Part shown: piece after piece, positions 49,393 through 60,763 of the stretch | How the letters are laid out: the number at the start of each line of letters is the position of its first letter | Position numbering within the stretch: position 1 is the stretch's first letter | Assembly: GCA_905183005.1 (NCBI GenBank) | Contig: CAJJDO010000038.1 | Coordinates: forward strand, 541,495-605,494 | Origin: Paramecium pentaurelia | Taxonomy: Eukaryota > Ciliophora > Oligohymenophorea > Peniculida > Parameciidae | DNA: 64,000 bases | Direction of reading: 5' to 3' | Program-made: the position numbers and the translations under genes | Notes under the pieces: model-generated | The model's input: only the letters and a program-made list of their open reading frames with translations | Database searches by the model: none | What the model was told of the DNA's origin: nothing

Positions 49393-50613
49393 ATGTTTTA
49401 ACCAAAATCAATGAAATTCACTCCTTACAATTCCATTGTAGGAAATGAAAATATAAACACATTAAACAAATCAAAAGCTAATAAAAATATGTGTTGCATG
49501 AATCATCCTTAAAAATCCGCAAAATATTGCATGGCAAAAGATCTTTCAGTGTCATTGTGTTCGAAATGTGCTATAAATATGGCAGGTAAAGGATTTTTAG
49601 TTGAGGAAATTAATGGATTTGAGGAACGATAGCGAAGAGATGTAATTGATAAGTTTCTAAACTTGGTTAATAGAAACCTTAATTAATATGATAAAGCATT
49701 GTCTGGTTTATTAACTAAAAAATAAGACATTACAAAATACTTTGAATAATAGGTAGATAAAGTAATTAGATTTCATTAATTGGTTACCTAATAGTTATCA
49801 GAAGAGAAAGACAAATTAATTCAACAATTAACATAAAATTTCAAATAGACATCCTTGACATATGAAGAAACTATAAAATCACTCTAAAATTAAAAGTAAG
49901 AAAGTATTGGCATGAAAAATGATGTACAATAAAATTTAGATCGTATTGTCAAATAAATTGCATAAGAACCATTTAATGAAATAATGAATTGCTATCATAA
50001 AACAGTAGAGAAATATATGTCTGATATTGAGGATCTATAAAGAAAACCAATTGAAGTCATTAAAATAATATTGAATGAACCTTACAAAATAGATGAATTT
50101 GTTACTGTAGGTTTACAAAAAACATCTTTAATAAAGAAAAATTTGTCTGATATTGGATTGAGAACTATTACAAATGAAGATGTCTATGAAAGCATTGCTA
50201 AAAGAGACTCTGTTAATAATTAAAAAACTTCAAAAACATTATCATCATTACCTCGAACTCCAAAAACAGAAAGTTCTCCTTTTAAATCAGTTCCTATAAC
50301 AAATATTGATCTTTATCATACACCAGATTAACAACAGATAAAAACACTGAAAACATAAACAAGTCTCTAATAAGCAAAAATGTAATTAGCTTAAGTATAA
50401 GAAAATATTGAATAACATTATGAAGAAGGTCATTCTTAAATGATAGAAAGAGACGATGTTGAAAATTCATATTAAATGATGATTGCAGAGTCAGTATCAG
50501 ATAGCGAAGATTTTATAGATCAATTGAACTTAATATAATCACTTACTGTGGGCTAAAATGGTCATATAAATACACTTAAAATGTATAGCTCACCTCAATT
50601 CAAGAACCGATGA
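49393..50613 (+). CDS. B-box-like zinc-binding coiled-coil protein
   Basis: An intronless 406-residue protein. Near residue 36 a Cys/His cluster (CCMNHPQKSAKYCM, then LCSKCAI) resembles a B-box zinc finger. It is followed, as in TRIM-type and related ciliate proteins, by a long coiled coil at about 80-230 (RDVIDKFLNLVNRN, VDKVIRFHQLV). A Ser/Thr/Pro-rich tail includes LSSLPRTPKTESSPF and acidic SVSDSEDFIDQ. No RING or other ligase domain is visible. Paramecium has many such B-box/coiled-coil proteins of unknown role; a scaffold or regulator is inferred. Confidence 0.82.
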
Positions 50614-50762
50614 TTTCATAATATTAGTATATCGTAGTTTATTAAACATCTTTCTCATTAAACTAATTCAGAAGTTTAAATTTTCTTATATTATCTTATC
50701 ATCAAAAATAAATTTATGTTATTTTAATTTAAATAAAATAAATGTTACTAAAAATAACGCAT

Positions 50763-51969
50763 ATGTCTTCATTATAAATTTCTCATGATTCTTTTCTATC
50801 AGAATTAGAAGTTGATAGAATTATTAGCTCTTGCAATGTAACTTTAGCAAAGGTGACTTCAGAACAGGATGAAATCAAAGTTCAAATTTAGGATTACAAA
50901 TCAATTTAGATTGCTAACAAAAATCAAATATACAATAAGAAAAACAATTAAAAGTACTTAAATCAAATCTAGACGACAAAGAATATGTTAAAAATATTAA
51001 ACATGATATTCTCAAAAAATTAAGTTGATTGAAAATAATATAGATAATCTTGACAAGTATTTGGAAGAAATTAAAAAAAATTACATTGGAAATAGAATTG
51101 TCTCCAATAATGTGGAAATGCATAAGATGTGGATTCGCTTAAAAAGAAGATTAAAATAAGGCAAGTTGTACTTATCATCCTGGAAATTGAAAATACTTTT
51201 CTTTTAGATTATGCGGTTAAGACAAATATTTCACTTGTTGTAATAGATGTAGAGATTGTCTTTATGGTTGTAATAAAGATTTACATAAACCTTGAACTCT
51301 ATCTATATAATTATCTATTTTATAAACTTAATGATTTACAAAACTAATTCTAATTAATTTAGGATAAATTTATGATCAAATTTTGAATAGAAATTTTAGG
51401 TAAAGCGTCTGCTTATAAGGTAATTAACGGAGAGAAAGAATTTTATGGATATTGCTTTATTAAGATGTCTAATATTATAAGAAACTCAAAGGACAATTAA
51501 AACTATGTAAAAATTATACATAATAATCACTGAAAGTTGAAAATTATTAGATAGTTCATATCAACAATTAAGAGATGAAAAAAGAGAAATGAACGATAAA
51601 AACAACAGGTTAAAAAATCAGTTAAGATACTTCAAATAAAAATAACATAATAAATCAATAAACAAACATTAATGGGAAAAGGAAATCTTAATAAAGAGAA
51701 TAAAATCTTCTAAAAGTTTATATCAATATAGAATATTCAAGCAGAAGACTGCAGAAGTAAAAAAAATAGGAATAAGTAACTATTATTGAAAAATGAAATA
51801 TAAATTTAGAAAAATAATACTTGAATCTAAAATAAAAAATTTTGATGAGAAAAGCAAAAATTAATTGAACTTGAAGATGAATCAACATTATTACCTGAAT
51901 TATAAAAAATCTTCTTAGTCTACAACTACTAAAAAAATAAATAAAAGAATGAATAGATTATAAGAATGA
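50763..51969 (+). pseudogene. Decayed zinc-finger/coiled-coil gene
   Basis: From an ATG, an N-terminal segment (SFLSELEVDRIISSC) leads, after a possible 20-nt intron (51024-51043), to a clear zinc-ribbon-like block WKCIRCGF, CTYHPGN, then LCGQDKYFTCCNRCRDC and GCNKDLH. A TGA (51188-51190) interrupts it between HPGN and KYFSF, where a Trp would fit. A TGA follows the GCNKDLHKP end at 51293. Downstream a coiled-coil frame (about 51358-51969, with a possible 20-nt intron) is again cut by TGAs at 51538 and 51787. No canonical intron removes these stops. It is therefore most likely one or two pseudogenes. Intact paralogues probably exist elsewhere in the genome (inference). Confidence 0.6.
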
Positions 51970-52018
51970 ATAGAAATAAAAAATATTTATTTAAATTTCA
52001 TATTTTATATTAAAAATT

Positions 52019-52685
52019 ATGGGTGTACAGAGTACGAAACAAGCTCATATTCATCATTTGCAAATGTAGGAAGAGAAATATGTGTAAGAAGGAGAAAAAG
52101 AAAACATGGAAATAGAATAAATGGATTAAATTAGTGTTGAAAATTAAAAGTATGAAGATGTTTCAAAGTATTAGGTTCCCATTCTGTATAGTTTGGACTA
52201 GCATACCAGTTTTAACGTGGATTATTCCTTGTATAGGACATACTGGAATTTGTACATCAGAAGGGACCATCCATGACTTTGGAGGGCCTTATTATATTGC
52301 CATAGATAATTTTACTTTTGGAAAACCATTAAAATATCTTAAATTAAATGAAGATTTTTAAGTGCCAAGATAAAGTTGGGACGATGCAGTGTTAAAAGCA
52401 GATGATGAATATAGCTAATAGATGGTAATTAGTTTGAAAAACAATAGCATAATTTATTTACAAATAATTGTCACAGTCATGTTGCAAAGGCTTTAAATAA
52501 TATGAAATATGAAGGGAAAAAAAATTATTCAATGTTTCATATTTGGTTAATGCTACTTTTAAGTGGATAATATGTTAGGTATTTATTCATATAAGTTCAA
52601 TAGTATTGGAAAATTTGTTAATACATTTTTACCATCCGCAATATTTTATGGCATAATCTTACTAGTTGTGTTCTCAAATTAATGA
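52019..52685 (+). CDS. TMEM222: TMEM222/RTE1-family membrane protein, +1 frameshift
   Basis: A family of small ER/Golgi membrane proteins (DUF778; plant RTE1 modulates ethylene receptors). The core is unmistakable: RFPFCIVWTSIPVLTWIIPCIGHTGI, FGGPYYIAIDNFTFGKPLKYLKL and NNCHSHVAKALNNM, ending in a C-terminal TM (FLPSAIFYGIILLVVF). Introns lie at 52425-52447 and 52579-52603. An acidic N-terminal exon (EEKYVQEGEKENMEIEQ) is out of frame with the core by exactly one extra T at 52171-52172 (AAG TAT T AGG); the total is 3n+1. With that base ignored the protein has 205 residues. It could start at an internal ATG around 52134, be a programmed shift, a sequence error or a recent lesion. All hydrophobic and conserved segments are otherwise intact. 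Confidence 0.85.
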
Positions 52686-52822
52686 TTATTATTAGGATAT
52701 TAAATATTAATTATTTCCAATTTTCAAATATAAAACAAACATTTAATAAATTAGTAAGATGTTTTATTTCAGATCCTACTTAGTATATACTGAATTGTAA
52801 TCTTAATAATTTTTGAAAAATA

Positions 52823-54032
52823 ATGAAAATTTTATAGGTTATGTAATCAATAAATTAATCTAATTTTATTTAAAACCAAAATAAAAAGATTATAGATGAA
52901 TTAAAGTAGTGGATTGCTTAATTATGTCATAAAAGAATTGAGTAGTTTTTCAATAATTCAGAATTAAAAGACTTACTTAGAATATAGTTTTTTGAGCAAT
53001 ATTCATATGAACTAATAGGTATTATTAAAATGTTTGCTTTGTAAAGAAATCTATTCTAATTACTGTTAATTTTTTTGCAAATAGCCTTTATGGACGATTA
53101 AAGATAATAATTGTTATTTAGAGAATAAGAGGAATTTGTTAAATTTGATAGATATAGATAATCAAATCAACTAGTAGAATTAAAAAAAATTATTATTTTA
53201 GCATTCCTCACTAATATCAAAAGAACTATAACACATATAACATTTCTTCTAATTCCACATATTAAGCATTCAAATTAAATTAATGCTCTTAATTTAATAT
53301 AAAATAAGAAGGAAGTAATTGAATGATAAAAAATTTATAATAAATCAAGCAATCTTTACTTTTACTTTGATTAACTTATTTAATTATACAGTTAAAAATA
53401 ACTGAAAAACATTATCTATTAGTAATTTCAGAAAAATAGAAGCTTAATATTATTACAATCATAATAATATATAAATTAAAAAATCTTCTCTTTTCTATAT
53501 CTAATTAATAATAAAATTGAGTATTGAGAGGATTTCAGATAAATTATCAAAAAATTTAGCTTTTTGAAAGAAATTTAACAGAAATAAATTATATAATATT
53601 TTCTTAGAATAGAATTAAGTTTAGGTGAAAGAATACAAAAATTAAATAATATTCTTATTTTAAATGAATGTTACTCCACTATGATATAAGCAAATCAATA
53701 ATCATACAGTAATTTTTCGACTAGAAGTTATTGGATATCCATTCTTTATTTAAATTATGATATTTTATTTTTTTGTAATATAAATTTACCTTAGATATCT
53801 TTTTAAAATATTCAAATTTATAAACATGATGATCAATTTCTAAAATTTGTATTTTAGTAATTCAAAATAACTTAGGTATTAGGATTAAGAAAGATCTTAG
53901 ATTTATCAAAAGATAAATGATAAAGAAATAAAAGTTGATTTATTATTATATTAAAACTCAACATATGAAAGATAAAGATTTCTATTATCCTATATTTTGT
54001 TATCACCTCATTAAGGATTAATGGATTATTGA
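52823..54032 (+). CDS. Hypothetical helical protein
   Basis: A 368-residue protein with introns at 53174-53201, 53391-53422 (32 nt, starting GTTA), 53521-53538 (only 18 nt, with an in-frame TGA) and 53876-53900. Exons then sum exactly to 369 codons and all in-frame TGAs disappear. Gln/Leu/Phe-rich alpha-helical sequence throughout (QFFNNSELKDLLRIQFFEQ, LIFLQIAFMDDQRQQL, SLGERIQKLNNILILNEC), ending near LSPHQGLMDY. No domain was recognised. Because alternative frames are long here, parts of the exon structure could be wrong. Confidence 0.55.
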
Positions 54033-54079
54033 GGAATCAAAAAAAAATAAGATTATAAATATATTTCTATAAATAATCA

Positions 54080-54307
54080 TCAAATAGTTAGAGTAGAATA
54101 GCTTTATTATTGTAAATGTCTGAGCAATAGTTTCTTGACTGTAATTGGGCAATCCTTTTTATCGAATTCAATTACAAGCACATCTTATTTAAAAGTGACA
54201 ATTTTAACTTTGTTATTTTCCTATTCAATCAAAGAAAAATCAGTTATGAATGAATGTTCATCACCTAGTTGACTTTTAGGTTAGCTAAATTTCAATCCCT
54301 TTGGCAT
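54080..54307 (-). CDS. Small hypothetical protein
   Basis: An intronless 75-residue ORF in minus orientation. Begins MPKGLKFSQPKSQLGDEHS, a beta-like middle (VKIVTFKQDVLVIEFDKKD) and a basic helical end (TVKKLLLRHLQQQSY). The mixture of Gly, Pro, Asp and His residues is unlike chance translations of this DNA. No family is recognised. It converges on the upstream plus-strand gene with a 47-bp gap. Confidence 0.55.
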
Positions 54308-54975
54308 ATTTATTAATAATGATCAAAATATTTATCTAATTAATTCTCAGAATGAGATTATAATAATATCTTTCATAAAAAATTATATATATATATATAT
54401 TGTTTATTAAATAAGCATCACTTTATAATATTTAATCCAAATATAATTGCATATTTAAAAATAAATAATCCATAAAGTTCAATTACCTTTACTCTATCCT
54501 AAGATGTTAATGTAAATCCTTTAACTAATAGAGCAAATGTAAAACTATAAAACATAGATATGCAAAAGGTTCTTTAAAAATCATTATGATCCATTCCAAT
54601 TATTCTAATAACCCAAAATTTTGAATACAAAGATATTTTGCAAATTGATATTTAAAGAAGGTTTAAGTGAATTATAGTTTTGTTTTAATTTTAGCAACTT
54701 TTAAATTATAATTGGCAAATTAATTTTTTTTTAAATCTTAAAAAGATCAAAGTAATTATAATGTGATTTTTGTGCCCGATGATATTTCGAATGCCTACCA
54801 ATTAAACTGTTGCATCCATAAAGTAAAAGAAAATCAAGAATAGTCAGAACACTAACTTTTTTGACACAGCTTTAAGTAATAAGTGCTATATTAGATGAAT
54901 GAATATAATAATAAAACCTTATCTTAAGAGTTTTTTCGCATTTCAAGCCTTGATTATCTTTAATTCATCTATTCA
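54308..54975. other. AT-rich stretch with short (AT)n run
   Basis: About 670 bp without a convincing gene. It includes a TA dinucleotide run at about 54384-54400. Short charged peptide stretches appear on the minus strand but cannot be joined into a gene. Confidence 0.45.
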
Positions 54976-55957
54976 TCAAGATTCTAAGATGATGAATTTT
55001 ATAAATCCTAATTATTCGCTTAATGTACATATAATTGGATTTGAATTATCTTCTTAGTTATTGTCTTGCTAATCATTTTTTTATTGCACTTTGTGACTAT
55101 TCATCAAGTAAATATTAACTTTTTTTTTTATGAAGATTAAAACTGAATTCTTTTGATTTTGAATTTAAGATTTAATTGTATTTATGATTGAAAAAATAAT
55201 ACTAGATCCATTTCTTTATCTGATTCTCATTTGCTATGGATGTATTCAAATATTTATAAAAAAATTCCTTCAACTGTTTTGATAAACCGTCCCTGCATCT
55301 CTTAACTATTTAATAACTTAATATCTTCTTTTTTGTATTCCAAAAGCTAATCTGAATAAATTCATTGTTTTTCTATGTAAATTTAACTATCATATTATTT
55401 TTCTTTTATTTTTTATAATTTCCTGCTCAGACAATAAAGTTTTAGATGTAAAAAAAAGCAACACCAAGAATGGTCCTATTTTTACCTGCTCAAATAAAGG
55501 CAGAATAGCTCAAAAGTAATCCAATGATATACTTAAAATAATCCCTTAGCGTGTGTCATGATGAGATTAGAAAATGTTATTAGAATTAATCCAAAAATAA
55601 AAATAAACTAAAGGCATCCCAATCCTATAATAAACAGAAAATCCAAAATCATTTTGCTTCTAGGAGTAGATTAAAAGCATAATATCAAAAATTTTATCTA
55701 GTAGTAAACTGGATTATATAGGTCCATAAAATCCTTCATATACTTTATCCCATAATTTTGACTATTTTGATATTTATTTGCATACAATAAACCCATAAAA
55801 TCTTCAGCTTAGAAAATAACCCTTTTCTTACTTTTTGTTTGTCAATTATAAATCTTCTTTTATGTGTAACATTGCGCTCTTCCACTATGATAATCAATTT
55901 TTTCCAAGTCATCAATGAAAAAAAATAAAATTTCAATATAAATCTACATAATTCCAA
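54976..55957 (-). pseudogene. Unresolved multi-TM protein gene or pseudogene
   Basis: Minus-strand coding character is clear but no single gene model works. One frame from the ATG at 55796 reads MGLLYANKYQNSQNYG, then strongly hydrophobic helices (MILDFLFIIGLGCLQFIFIF, LILITFSNLIMTHAKG). A second frame covers overlapping hydrophobic segments (MPLVYFYFWINSNN). A third carries a 130-codon Lys/Asn/Gln-rich part (RCRDGLSKQLKEFFYKYL, IQYYFFNHKYNQI) down to TGA at 54976-54978. No canonical 20-33-nt introns join these, and TGAs remain. It is probably a membrane protein, perhaps a channel, now frameshifted. Confidence 0.45.
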
Positions 55958-56416
55958 GAAATCAATTACAAATATTATTTTTACTTAAATCAATAGTTTT
56001 TATTAGTTGATTGTAATAAGAATTTACTTAGTTTGTATTATTAGGTTTGTCAATATCGATTGTAATTTGATATTCTTACTGAAGATGAGTATGAAGAGGA
56101 GGAATTTTAATTACAAATCCAAAATTTAAATTGAAAAAAGTAAAAACTGTTGATTTTACTTTCTTCTGTTCGAGATTCTTTAATTATATAAAAATAATCT
56201 TTGAATCGATTACAATTTATGCTTCTAATAAATTTAATAAAAAATGCTAAAAAAATGATTATTTTAAAACACTTTGAAAAAAATTTTATTTTATAATATT
56301 GTTTAAAAGTAAAGTATTTTTACGAATAGCTGTATTTTAAGAGTGAAAATTGTTTGCAAAGTATCATTAATTTGATAAAATGAATATAATTAATGTTTGT
56401 TTTTTCATATATAAAT
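55958..56416. other. Gap with plus-strand ORF remnant
   Basis: A plus-strand frame at about 56020-56379 reads CQYRLQFDILTEDEYEEEEF, a TGA near 56130, then a long Leu/Ile/Lys-rich stretch to TGA. It may be a decayed gene; there is no good start codon. Nothing else was recognised. Confidence 0.35.
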
Positions 56417-58593
56417 TCATTGTCCTAATGCTTATAATTCATTTCCTTTTTATTCCAAAAAATCAGCTAAAAACTATAATGGATTTTCAGGATGTTTTTC
56501 GCATATATTTATTAACCCTTCTGTTAAGAAAGGAACTACATTATCCGCTAAATATTGCCTTAAAGGTTGACTTCTCTAATCTAAAAGTTCCCTTTCTTAT
56601 TGTCTAATAAGATCTTGTTTTTGTTCATCTGTTAACTTTTTATTATCCTTCGATAATCTACTTTCATTTATTGATTTCTAAATTAAATTAATTTTATTAC
56701 ATTTAGTTAATCACCTTTTTTTTTAGGTCCTACTTAGGATTATTAAACTTATGACTATTAAACAGCAGAAACTTTCTCTTGCTGAAGAGAAGAAACCTAA
56801 TGGGAAGGTGTACAATCTTCTTATTATTCTTCCATCTAAACAACTTCCTCCTCTTTTACATCTTGTAATACTAAAATTGGTCCGTTTCTAGTAATATAAT
56901 CCTTCGATTATTCCAAAGCTCTTTCTTGATCTGAAATTCGTTTAATGTCATACTACTCGTATTATTACAATAATTATTCATTATTCTTTCTAAAATTAGC
57001 TAATCTTTTGACTACTTATTCCTCTTAATATCTAGGATTATCAATTACTAATTTTGCTTTTTCTTTTAATTAGTCATCAGGATATTCTAAATATATTACA
57101 CCTTTTGGTTTAATCGATTCAAGTAGTTAGCCTTCCTCATTTAAGAATAATTTTTCATATTATTCTAGTGTTTTAGGAAAACCATCTAAAACATAACCTA
57201 AATTTTAGGCATCATTTTAATCCAATCTCCACCGATAAATTTATATTAAGACAGAGTCAGGAAGTCTTGGCTAAATACCTGATGGATCAAATACTGGTTC
57301 TGGTTGACCTTTTGGAACTTTTTTCTTCTTCTTCTCTGCTTCAAATATTGCTAATGCCTCTGCAACTAGTTAATCTTTAACTTATGTTAAAGTAGTCCTT
57401 ACTAATTCTCCTAATTCTGATTATTGTTCGAGTAATTCTTAAATTAAGGGCTTGATTTATATGTGAGGAATTCTATAAAAGCTGGCTAATTATTTACAAA
57501 GATATGATTTTCCTGAAGCAGTTCCTCCATGAACGATTAATTTAACAGTATCTAAACCTCTGTATAATTTAAATTATTCTCTTATTTTTATAATGTTTTT
57601 TGCAAATCCTTCTTTGCATTACCAAAGAATTATTGGATTTTTTTTAGCATCAATATATTGATCATCAGACTCAAATACCTAAGTTGGCCTAAGCCAAACA
57701 TTTAGGGTTAACATTTTTTCAGATGCTGTTGTCACATTCTTTGTAAAGCCATTGCCAACAGATTTAGCAATAGTTGTAACTAGCTTTTTTTGAGTCATGT
57801 TTTCATAATCAACGGCAAATATATATCTCTCATTTGGTGTTAATGTCACAGTCTTATTCACAATGTTGGCTAAATCATTAACATGAATCATAGGTATAAT
57901 ATTATTTCCATCTCCATAAATCGGTAACTCTGCATCAGGGGTCATCCATGCAGTTTTAAATAAATCATATAATATATCTTCTCCATTGCCGTACACTAAT
58001 CCTGGAGTTATTACATATGCATGCAATTATGGTTTATCACAAACGATTATTTATTGCTCTAAATACTTTAATCTTTCTAAGAAGTGTATTTTTCTAATAG
58101 ACAGATCATTTTCTATAAATTTCTCATGCTTTTTCAAAAAAGGTTGATCTTCTGTATCCCCTCCCATAGATTGTCTCATAGCAGTTTCATCATTTTTTCT
58201 ATCTTTTAATGGTGTAGTCGACCAAGTCATTGGATTACTTATTAAAATAAAAGTTTTAGTCTGCTGATATTACCCATGCTTTAACAGTTTGTAAGCATAT
58301 TCTGCCCTGCAATAATTTTGATGAAAGATAACAATATCACAATCCAATAGTACTTATCCTAATTAGCTAGAATCTTCAGCATTAATTAACTTTGTTGCTC
58401 CTCTAGGTAGACTTTCCCCATTTCCTACTATTATATTTGGATTAAAATCATTTTCATTATCATTTCTAAATTCTTCTACTAATGCTGATCCAATTAATGA
58501 ATTCATTTCTTCAATAAATATCCTATATTGTTGCCAAGTTTGTTATTTTTCACCTGCTGATGTTCTCTCCATTGATCTAGTTTATAAGCTCAT
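56417..58593 (-). CDS. AK7: Adenylate kinase 7 homologue
   Basis: A 717-residue protein with one intron (56678-56700). Three parts match animal AK7. First, an extended NAD-dependent epimerase/dehydratase-like domain (about 10-330; VIFHQNYCRAEYAYKLL, VITPGLVYGNGEDILYDLF, IPMIHVNDLA). Second, an adenylate kinase domain (about 345-560) with P-loop LIVHGGTASGKSYLCKQLA, KPLIQELLEQQ and LGYVLDGFPKTLEQYEKLF. Third, a Dpy-30 motif at the C terminus (about 665-700; PLRQYLADNVVPFLTEGLINI). AK7 supplies nucleotide homeostasis in motile cilia and its loss disturbs ciliary beating. The P-loop GGTASGKS differs from the usual GPPxxGKS but keeps GKS. A Gln/Glu-rich linker precedes the Dpy-30 exon. Confidence 0.93.
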
Positions 58594-58676
58594 TTTTTCT
58601 TTAAATTATGATTATCGAAGTAATAAAAATAATTTGAATTCATAAATGAAATATAAACTAAAATCATCAAATACTA

Positions 58677-59697
58677 TCAATGTCTTCCTCTTTTATGTAA
58701 TAAATATCTTTCATATGATGTATCAGCATCAGATTGTAATTATTATTTTGTTGGCTGACTAACAGGATTTGGATTTTATAATGACTGTTATGAAATTTAA
58801 ATCTATTATTATTGTATTGGGTATGATTATTATTATTACTGATTTGAACCTTAAGGAATTTATTATTGTTATTGTTAATTTGAGTATTAATATTAAGCAG
58901 GATAAGCCTATGCTACAGACGATGGATTATTTAGAAGATTTTATGCATTTATCAAATTTGATTTATTTTAGTCCACATTGAATTATAAATTATCTATTTT
59001 TGGAAAATTAATCTAAGTTTGTCGATACAACTATCATTAAATTATAATTTACACTTAATTATGATTCTTAATTCATCAATTAAGAAATAAGTTTTTCTAC
59101 CATTTAGTTTGATTATATTAATTGAGTTTGGACAATTGTAAATTATCTGGTTTTCTCTAAACTGCTGTTTCTTTTTTCTTATAATTGTCTTCTTAATTAC
59201 TCTATTTCTATTTATTATTCTTAAACTACTCTCTTTAAATTTAAGATCTCATTTTTCTGTAAATCTAAATCAATTGTTTGTCTATGAATAATTTATTAAA
59301 GATCTAATAATTATTGCTACAAAATGGAGTTCTACTATATTAGTGATTTATTCTTAAATTATAAGTCCTTAATTTCTTAATTATTATTGCTTCCAGAATT
59401 TTAATTTGATTATGGAATTTATTGTAATTACTATTTATGATAATTATATGGTGATGATTGCTTATAATTAGTGGCTTTAGCAAAGTTTGCAAAATCTTAA
59501 TAGATAGAACTCTCTTCCATTTTCTCTTATGAATATTTCTAATCCTCTATCGAATCATGATTGGATTTATTGTATATTTTCTATTAAATTTGTGTATTTT
59601 ATGCTTAAGTTTCCTACTATTGGTATTGCATAAATTTTTAAAAAAGCTTATTCTTTTGGATCATCTAAACATCAACATCGATTGGCAAATTAATCAT
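58677..59697 (-). CDS. Coiled-coil protein with Gln-rich tail
   Basis: A 332-residue protein; one 22-nt intron at 59031-59052. The start at 59697 (MINLPIDVDVQ) is preferred over the internal ATG at 59520 because the frame is continuous and coherent upstream. The N-terminal third is Gln/Asn/Ser-rich, a coiled coil spans about 120-215 (QNSILQQQLLDLQQIIHRQ, EIEQLRRQLQEKRNSSLEK), and a low-complexity tail is rich in Gln, Pro and Ser (SYPIQQQQIQISQQSLQ), ending DTSYERYLLHKRGRH. No family is recognised. It lies 84 bp upstream of AK7 on the same strand, so a ciliary role is possible but unproven. Confidence 0.72.
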
Positions 59698-59886
59698 CTG
59701 TTAAATAAATTAAAAAAAAATATAATATTTATAAATTCTAAATGTATAAATTTTTCAATTTCCACAATTTTAATGTTAATAATCAATTCTTATTATCAAA
59801 GATACAGTTTTGTATTAAATAATTATCCTCTAGTTGCAAACCTATAATTTCATAATTAGTCCAGATAACATAATGTGTGTTTATTA

Positions 59887-60209
59887 TCACGGTTAAAATT
59901 AAATTTACATCTACTCATCCTCAAAGCTGAAAATAACAATGAACTATTCTTTCCTCAACTAAATATTAGAAATCCTAAGCTTCTGTTTTTCAGTCATTTA
60001 TTTATTGCTCTTACAATCCATAAACTAATTCAAATAATCTAAATTTAATTCCTTATTTGTGAAATTTTGCATTAATTCTGATTATTTCAGTTACCAAATA
60101 TCTTTTTTATTTCAACAATATTGATGAAAAGGTTCACTAAATTTATCTCTTAAATTTGATTAACTTTTTGTGATTGAAAGGATTTAATTAGTTTATATTA
60201 CTTTTACAT
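59887..60209 (-). CDS. Possible small helical protein
   Basis: A possible 101-residue protein: MQKQYKLIKSFQSQ, hydrophobic-helical VNLFINIVEIKKIFE, a 17-nt removed segment (60078-60094, GTAACT...CAG) and a charged coiled part (NKELNLDYLNQFMDCKS, KLRISNIQLRKEQF). The intron would be the shortest of the window, but it removes a TGA and joins two coherent frames. The first exon is in the same frame as the NAC-beta-like gene immediately upstream, so this could instead be the C-terminal part of that transcript. It overlaps the end given for NAC-beta. Confidence 0.4.
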
Positions 60210-60682
60210 ACTTCCATTATCAATCTAAATTAACGAATTTATTGAAAGAAAAAACCTCTTTTATAATTTAATGGCTGGAATACATAAAATATGATAATTT
60301 ACTTATTCTTTCTTGCTTGCTTCTTTGAAATTTTAACCCTCTACTAAATTAGGAATATCATTTTCTTCTTTTTAATCTGCTTCTGCTATTTTATCTACAT
60401 TTTTCTTATATGATTTAAAAAAAATTAAACCTTGTAAGTTTCTTTCATTAATTCTTAAAGCAGAGACATTTATTTTGGTCCAATATGATTTAAAATTTCT
60501 GGCATTAATTCTGAAAACTTCTTTGTTTTTGGATTTCCAAATATTGCAAATTTATTGCTTCCAATAGCTGCTTGGACTTCTGGTTTTGAGAAATGAAGAA
60601 TAGTATTTTCATTTTTCAAAAAATTGACTACATAAATATTCCCAAGTTGCTCTACTCTTGAAATTGATTTTAACTATCTCAT
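60134..60682 (-). CDS. BTF3: NAC beta (BTF3)-like protein, N-terminally truncated
   Basis: Nascent polypeptide-associated complex beta subunits bind ribosomes and nascent chains. The NAC domain is recognisable: NENTILHFSKPEVQAAIGSNKFAIFG, LMPEILNHIGP and, after a 26-nt intron (60405-60430), the acidic NDIPNLVEGQNFKEASKKE end. The usable ATG (60682) lies just inside the domain. Upstream, DNA for the basic RRK-KKVVHR ribosome-binding motif is present but split over different frames and followed by an in-frame TGA, so the motif is lost. The C terminus is uncertain: a 28-nt intron (60249-60276 region) gives the stop at 60134, otherwise the frame runs to 60087. It is probably a truncated paralogue or a decaying gene. 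Confidence 0.6.
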
Positions 60683-60763
60683 TTTTCCTGTATCTGTTGA
60701 TCTATGAACAACTTTTTCTCCTCATTCGCTGTCCCTTGAGATTTAAGAAATTAGATATTAATT

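Noticed and set aside
53326..53538. In-frame TGAs in the 52823 gene as evidence of a pseudogene or TGA = Trp
   Set aside because: Four canonical introns remove every TGA and give an exact 369-codon frame.
59557..59847. 96-codon plus-strand hydrophobic ORF
   Set aside because: Antisense to the coherent N-terminal exon of the Gln-rich coiled-coil gene (start at 59697).
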